From positions 1 to 18,249 of the forward strand of contig JAYVYD010000174.1 in the NCBI GenBank assembly GCA_043784605.1: a stretch of 18,249 nt of DNA, given 5' to 3'. The notes beneath the pieces were generated by a model. It made no database searches. It was given only the letters and a program-made list of their open reading frames with translations, and was not told the origin of the DNA. How positions within the stretch are numbered: position 1 is the stretch's first letter; each line of letters starts with the position of its first letter. Shown here piece after piece: positions 14,159 through 18,249 of the stretch. Both the position numbers and the translations under genes were made by a program. Source of the stretch: JANYHY01 sp043784605. GTDB taxonomy: Bacteria; Myxococcota_A; Polyangia; Polyangiales; Polyangiaceae.

Positions 14159-15312
14159 CCTCGCCCCACTACGCCGATCGGGTGGCTAGTGCGCTGCGTG
14201 CGCGCTCTCTCTCGGACTTGCCTGTCTCCGCCGAGTCACGCACCGCCTCCATCGCCGCGCTCGAAAAAGCACTGCGCGACAAGACCCTCTCACGCTCCCG
14301 TCGGCGGCGCTTCGCGATCATCGGCAGCGCTGCTGCAATCGCCGCGACCTTGGCTTTGGCGTTCGGGCTTGCGCGTCACCACGCGGCCGCGAACACCGTC
14401 GCGTCCACACCGACCACACCGTCCACGCCTGCGCACGACGACGCCGTGACGATGGTCGCGCACCCCTCCGGCGGCGGCGCCTCGGTGGTCGCGTCCTCTG
14501 GTGCTGACCCGACGACGCTCGGAGAGGGCAGTCGCATCGTGCGCGGCAGCCGCGTGGTCGCGGGTCCGAGCGGGCGTGCGTTGCTAGCGCTCTCCACCGG
14601 CACGCAGCTCACGGTCGAGGAGAGCGGAGACCTCACGGTCCTCGAAAACGGCACCGAGCAGCGTTTCAGGCTCGGGAGCGGGCGCGTGCACGCAGACGTC
14701 GCCAAGCTGCACGAAGGCGATCGCTTTCTCGTGGAGACCTCGGACACCGAGGTCGAGGTCCGAGGTACTTCGTTCGACGTGGCGGTCGTCGACCCCGTGA
14801 GTTCTTGCGGAGACGGCGTGCGCACGCGCGTGTCCGTACACGAAGGTGTCGTCGTCGTTCGCCACGACGGCCGCCTTGATCGCGTCGTCGCGGGTGAAGA
14901 GTGGCCGCGGAACTGCCCGACCGTGAAACCAACGCCGCCGCACACGTCCGCGGCGACTTCGGTCAGCGCGGTCAGCGCGGTCAGCCCGGTCAGCCCGGTC
15001 AACGCGGCCAACGCGGCCAACCCATCGCTCGCCAAGACGACGCTCGTCGCGGAGAACGCTCTCGTCCAACAAGGCATGGACGCCAAGCGCGCTGGCGACT
15101 ACGCGACGGCGGCGACGATCTTCGATCGATACCTCACGACCTATCCTCACGGGAACCCGCTGTTGGTGGAGAGCGCGACCAAAGAGCGCATGCGTGCGCT
15201 GCGTAAATCAGGCGACACGCGCGCTCGAGACGCTGCACGAAAGTACCTCGACGCATACCCTTCAGGTGACGCTCGCCCGGAGGCCGAGGCCTTCCTCGCG
15301 CTCCCGAGGTGA
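14155..15312 (+). CDS. FecR-like membrane regulator (putative anti-sigma) with C-terminal TPR-like region
   Basis: The 385-residue product starts in the overlap with the sigma gene. Residues 1-52 are cytoplasmic, ending in a basic patch (SRSRRRRF), then one membrane helix (about 53-73). The periplasmic FecR-type domain runs from about 120 to 245 (GEGSRIVRGSRVVAGPSGRALLAL, then VHADVAKLHEGDRFLVETSDTEVEVRGTSFDVAV); the VRGTSFDV run is the strongest family mark. After a Ser/Val/Asn repeat linker (see 14961-15023) come two TPR-like helical repeats (MDAKRAGDYATAATIFDRYLTTYPHG, then DTRARDAARKYLDAYPSGDARPEAEAFL). FecR proteins sense envelope signals and control the adjacent ECF sigma; the TPR tail would bind a partner protein. 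The N-terminus lacks an obvious zinc-finger anti-sigma motif. Confidence 0.85.
   Translation: MTSPHYADRVASALRARSLSDLPVSAESRTASIAALEKALRDKTLSRSRRRRFAIIGSAAAIAATLALAFGLARHHAAANTVASTPTTPSTPAHDDAVTMVAHPSGGGASVVASSGADPTTLGEGSRIVRGSRVVAGPSGRALLALSTGTQLTVEESGDLTVLENGTEQRFRLGSGRVHADVAKLHEGDRFLVETSDTEVEVRGTSFDVAVVDPVSSCGDGVRTRVSVHEGVVVVRHDGRLDRVVAGEEWPRNCPTVKPTPPHTSAATSVSAVSAVSPVSPVNAANAANPSLAKTTLVAENALVQQGMDAKRAGDYATAATIFDRYLTTYPHGNPLLVESATKERMRALRKSGDTRARDAARKYLDAYPSGDARPEAEAFLALPR
14961..15023 (+). repeat. 9-bp tandem repeat, seven copies
   Basis: Seven consecutive nine-base units (ggtcagcgc x2, ggtcagccc x2, ggtcaacgc, ggccaacgc, ggccaaccc) make a tract that encodes the Ser-Ala/Pro-Val and Asn-Ala-Ala stretch of the FecR-like protein linker. 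The drift from ggtcag to ggccaa along the array suggests slippage followed by point changes. Copy number may vary between strains and alter linker length. Confidence 0.9.
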
Positions 15313-15911
15313 GCGTGAGTCGGCATCTCTGGGCGCCCCTGATCGCGGGCGCGATTTCGGTCGCGTGCAACGGTGAGTTTCGCTTCGACGACGGAGCTGA
15401 TGCGTCCGTCACGCCGTGCGCGGCCAACGCGGACTGCAAGCTCAGGACTCTCTTCTGCGACGTGTCCTCGGCCAAGTGCGTCGCCTGTTTGAGCGACGTG
15501 CATTGCACCGAGCTCAGCCGACCGCGGTGCGACTCCGCCTTGCACGCGTGCGTCGAGTGCGGCTCCAACCAGGACTGCGGCTCGGACGGAGTGTGCGATC
15601 CGGCGACCCGCAAGTGCTTGCCCAAATGCCTCGAGGACATCAACTGCCCCGCGAGCACGCCGCGCTGCGACGACGTCCTGCATCATTGCTATGAGTGTCA
15701 GAAGGACGACGACTGCAGAGGAGCCGCGCGCAAACGCTGCGAGGTCCCCACCGGGCGCTGCGTCGAGTGCCTCGCAGACGGCCACTGCTCGGACGGCAAG
15801 CAATGTCTCACGTCGATCTCGCGCTGCGTGGACTGCCGCTCATCTGCGGACTGCTCGGGCCAGACACCGCTCTGCGATCCGGCGACGAACACTTGCGTCG
15901 TGCGTCCTTGA
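15309..15911 (+). CDS. Cys-rich putative lipoprotein with seven tandem four-cysteine modules
   Basis: The 200-residue product overlaps the FecR-like stop (GTGA); a GTG at 15315 is better spaced from GAGG at 15306 and may be the true start. The leader ends at Cys20 in ISVAC, a weak lipobox. From residue 37 there are seven modules of about 23 residues with the pattern C-x5-C, then C, then C-V/Y-x-C (for example VECGSNQDC GSDGVC DPATRKC). They total 28 Cys, presumably paired as disulfides. Such modules occur in secreted myxobacterial proteins and resemble small EGF- or Dickkopf-like knots only in cysteine density. It is a surface-exposed binding or structural protein; no enzymatic motif is present. 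It probably belongs to the sigma/FecR operon. Confidence 0.75.
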   Translation: MSVSRHLWAPLIAGAISVACNGEFRFDDGADASVTPCAANADCKLRTLFCDVSSAKCVACLSDVHCTELSRPRCDSALHACVECGSNQDCGSDGVCDPATRKCLPKCLEDINCPASTPRCDDVLHHCYECQKDDDCRGAARKRCEVPTGRCVECLADGHCSDGKQCLTSISRCVDCRSSADCSGQTPLCDPATNTCVVRP

Positions 15912-15952
15912 TGCCGATTGCTCTCGTGTCGTAGACGTCGGAAACTGATCGT

Positions 15953-18249
15953 ATGCACGCATCAGCGCTCGGCTGGCTCACCGTCGGATTCGTCGTGTGC
16001 GGTACAACTGCAGGTTTCGTGGCTTGCTCCAATGACGTGGTTCACGTTCACGCGAGCACGGACGCGAGCACAGACGTGGCGCCGGACACCAACGTCGCGC
16101 AGCCGAACTCATGCGTGACGTCGCCAACCGCGGCGCCGTTTCCGACGGGATCGTGCAACTCGCCCAAGCCGAGCATGCCAGACGCGTTTGACGAAGCGCT
16201 CTCCAAGATCGGCCTCGACCGCTGCAGCGTGCAGCAAGACCCCGCGAAGATGATCACGGCGGTGATGGACGTGAACGACAAGCGGGCGATCGTCGACTTC
16301 AAGGCGCTGCTCCAGTGGCCGCTGCGCTTGCCCGCGTACGGTGCGGAGACCGCGAAGTGGCTCGACGACGCCATCTCCGGCCCTACGCCTGTCGCCAGCG
16401 CGGTCGCTGCGGCGTCTACGCGACGCGGGCAACCCGTGACGGACTGCCCGGATGCTGCATGGTTCGTCGTCGACACGAAGGACCCCGCTCCGCTCGAGAC
16501 GGGCCTCGCGGAGATCGCGAGCGCGGCAGGCGATGCTGCCTTCGATCCTGACGCCACGACGCAAGCCGTCGCGCCGATCCCACTCGAGATGCAGCGCGCG
16601 CTCTTGCCCGTGCTGCGCGCGATGGCGACCGCGCGGACAGCGATCACGACCGCGAAGGCACCCGCGTTGCAGTTCCTGACGCTGTTCAAGAAGATGCCGA
16701 GCTGGGTGATCGGGACGACGACCTACAAGTGGACGGACCCACAGCTCGCCGCGTGGGACAGCGTAGACGTGCACGGCATCACGCAAGCGGCGGTGCAGCT
16801 CGCGAGCACGATCGAGGCCTCGAGGCTCGGTCGCTTCAAGGGTCAAGCATTGTCCGCGAACGTGGAGCTCAACACGGCGATCGGCCCCATCGTGATCCAC
16901 GGCTCGGACAAGGACACGTACACGCCAGGCAGCCTGTCGGAGACGGCAGCGCTCTTCATCGACACCGGCGGAGACGACACCTATCGAATCCCGATCGCGG
17001 CCGCGACGCCCGATCGTCCCATTGCGCTCGCGGTCGACTTGGACGGCAAGGATCTCTACGCCTACGTCGAGAAGCCCACGCCCGACGACATGACGGGACA
17101 CAGACTGCCGAGCGACAGCCTAGGTCGCATCAACGGAACGATCACCGCTTCGCGTGTGCAACGACAAGGCTCGGGCCTTCTTGGTGTCGGGGTGCTGTGG
17201 GACCTCGGCGGCAAGGACGACGTCTATCGATCGCTCGCCGCTTCTCAAGGCATGGGCATCTTCGGAGTCGGCGTGTTGTACGACGACGGCGGCGCTGACA
17301 AGTATTCGTCGGAGGCGTTGTCACAAGGCGCGAGCGCATGGGGCGTGGGCCTCTTGCTCGACGCGGCGGGCGATGATCAGTACGTGATCTACTCTACGGG
17401 CCAGGGCTTCGGCTTCACTCAGGGCGTCGGCGCATTGGTTGATGAGTCAGGCACTGACGACTACTTCTCCGATCCGGGTGATCCGAAGGTGGGCGGCGAC
17501 GCGATCTATCCGAACGGTCAACTGCCGAACACGGGCAACACTTCCATCACGCAAGGCGCCGGCTTCGGCCACCGCTCGGACTCGCCGGAGCCGGGTTACC
17601 AGTTCCCCGGCGGCCTCGGCATCTTGCGCGACGCGAAGGGAAACGATCACTACCAGACGAGCGTGTTCGGGCAGGCGACCGCGTTCGCCATGGGCATCGG
17701 CATGCTCCTCGAGGGCTCCGGAGACGACGTGTACGAAGGCCTCTGGTACGTGCAGGGCGCGAACGCACACACTGGCGTCTCGTTGTTCCACGACTCCGCC
17801 GGCAGCGACCAATACAACCCGACGTTCCCTATCGCGGCGACGTCGATCGGCGTGGGGCACGACTTCGGCTCTGCGCTGCACATCGACGAAGGCGGCGACG
17901 ACGTCTACAAGGGCCCCGGGTTGGGCCTGGGTTGCGGCAACGCCAACGGCATCGGCATCATGGTCGTCACCGGCGGCAACGATTTGTTCGCCTCGCCTTC
18001 CATCCTCAGTCTCGGTGGCGCGAACTCGACCGAAATCTTCAACACCCCGCGCAAGGTGCTGCAGACGCTCGGCGTGTTCGTGAAAGCGAGCGGCCCCGGC
18101 TCGTATGCAGTCTCGGGCGCGGACGCCGGCTCGTACGTCAACTCCCAGTGGAGCTACACGCCGAACAACACTCCAGACGGCGGCGCAGACGGCGGGCTCG
18201 TCTTCAACTATGAGAAGAGCATCGGCATCGATCGCCCGAACGGCACGGC
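15953..18249 (+). CDS. large lipoprotein with GGDD-x-Y solenoid repeats (3' truncated)
   Basis: The frame is open from the ATG to the window end, with 765 residues visible. The leader ends at Cys25 in GFVAC (lipobox with Phe at -3). Residues 28-65 form a Ser/Thr/Asp-rich linker, 75-330 a mostly helical domain with several Cys, and 335-680 an array of motifs: GGDDTY, GKDLY, GGKDDVY, GGADKY, GDDQY, GTDDY, GNDHY, GDDVY, GSDQY, GGDDVY and GGNDLF, usually 25-27 residues apart. Between them, GVG-x-L-x-D and S/T-QG recur, so the unit reads GVGxLxDxGGxDxYxxxxxSQGxG. This suggests a beta-solenoid, with acidic turns that might bind calcium as in RTX repeats, although the sequence is not the RTX nonapeptide. 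The final visible part (PNNTPDGGADGG) returns to a linker. It is 42 bases after the Cys-rich gene. Function unknown; probably a surface-displayed structural or adhesive protein. Confidence 0.8.
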   Translation, partial: MHASALGWLTVGFVVCGTTAGFVACSNDVVHVHASTDASTDVAPDTNVAQPNSCVTSPTAAPFPTGSCNSPKPSMPDAFDEALSKIGLDRCSVQQDPAKMITAVMDVNDKRAIVDFKALLQWPLRLPAYGAETAKWLDDAISGPTPVASAVAAASTRRGQPVTDCPDAAWFVVDTKDPAPLETGLAEIASAAGDAAFDPDATTQAVAPIPLEMQRALLPVLRAMATARTAITTAKAPALQFLTLFKKMPSWVIGTTTYKWTDPQLAAWDSVDVHGITQAAVQLASTIEASRLGRFKGQALSANVELNTAIGPIVIHGSDKDTYTPGSLSETAALFIDTGGDDTYRIPIAAATPDRPIALAVDLDGKDLYAYVEKPTPDDMTGHRLPSDSLGRINGTITASRVQRQGSGLLGVGVLWDLGGKDDVYRSLAASQGMGIFGVGVLYDDGGADKYSSEALSQGASAWGVGLLLDAAGDDQYVIYSTGQGFGFTQGVGALVDESGTDDYFSDPGDPKVGGDAIYPNGQLPNTGNTSITQGAGFGHRSDSPEPGYQFPGGLGILRDAKGNDHYQTSVFGQATAFAMGIGMLLEGSGDDVYEGLWYVQGANAHTGVSLFHDSAGSDQYNPTFPIAATSIGVGHDFGSALHIDEGGDDVYKGPGLGLGCGNANGIGIMVVTGGNDLFASPSILSLGGANSTEIFNTPRKVLQTLGVFVKASGPGSYAVSGADAGSYVNSQWSYTPNNTPDGGADGGLVFNYEKSIGIDRPNGT
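16967..17989 (+). repeat. protein-level tandem repeat array (25-27 residues, 11 motifs)
   Basis: Eleven G-x-D-x-Y/F motifs lie at residues 339-679 of the large lipoprotein. Seven of the ten intervals between tyrosines are 25-27 residues and one is 31; two gaps of 56 and 63 residues probably contain decayed or inserted units. DNA identity between units is low, so the array is old rather than a recent expansion. Confidence 0.75.

Noticed and set aside
16967..17989. RTX calcium-binding nonapeptide array
   Set aside because: The period is 25-27 residues rather than 9 and the motif lacks the GGxGxDxUx pattern, so only the acidic Gly turns are similar.

Overview
The window is high-GC bacterial DNA, very probably from a myxobacterium (Myxococcota, Polyangia-like). 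The pointers are a C-terminal MYXO-CTERM-type tail (Cys, hydrophobic stretch, five Arg), many short-leader lipoproteins, an AgmX/PglI-like C-terminal domain and seven-module Cys-rich surface proteins. I see no tRNA, rRNA, CRISPR array, insertion sequence or replication origin.

Layout. (1) Bases 1-6087, plus strand: the 3' part of an APC-type permease with a cytosolic tail; a putative lipoprotein; a gene with a diverged AgmX/PglI-like C-terminus that overlaps a helical lipoprotein gene; a winged-helix YcaQ/AlkZ-like DNA glycosylase gene that appears frameshifted just before its catalytic QFD motif; and a TonB-like one-membrane-segment protein. (2) Bases 12383 down to 6100, minus strand: eight tightly packed genes. 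First comes a triheme lipoprotein, then a predicted outer-membrane beta-barrel with its own N-terminal heme motif, then a monoheme MYXO-CTERM protein. These are followed by a proline-rich membrane protein, a DoxX-like membrane protein, and livM-livG-livF of a branched-chain amino acid ABC importer without livH or a binding-protein gene. (3) Bases 12475 to the end, plus strand: a predicted outer-membrane barrel protein, an ECF-type sigma factor, a FecR-like membrane regulator, a Cys-rich lipoprotein and a large lipoprotein with a solenoid of GGDD-x-Y repeats that runs off the window. The sigma, FecR-like and Cys-rich genes overlap end to start.

How they may work together. The three heme-motif proteins form an envelope set (outer-membrane lipoprotein, barrel, surface-sorted protein) that could be an electron conduit across the outer membrane; this is inference from motifs and order. 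The sigma/FecR/surface-protein run looks like a self-contained signalling and surface-display operon. The liv genes are ordinary in sequence, but their partner permease must lie elsewhere.

Points most worth checking: the one-base frameshift at about 3990, the in-frame amber codon between a strongly placed SD-ATG and the usable GTG at 12475, the heme-protein trio, and the 25-27-residue repeat protein at the 3' end.
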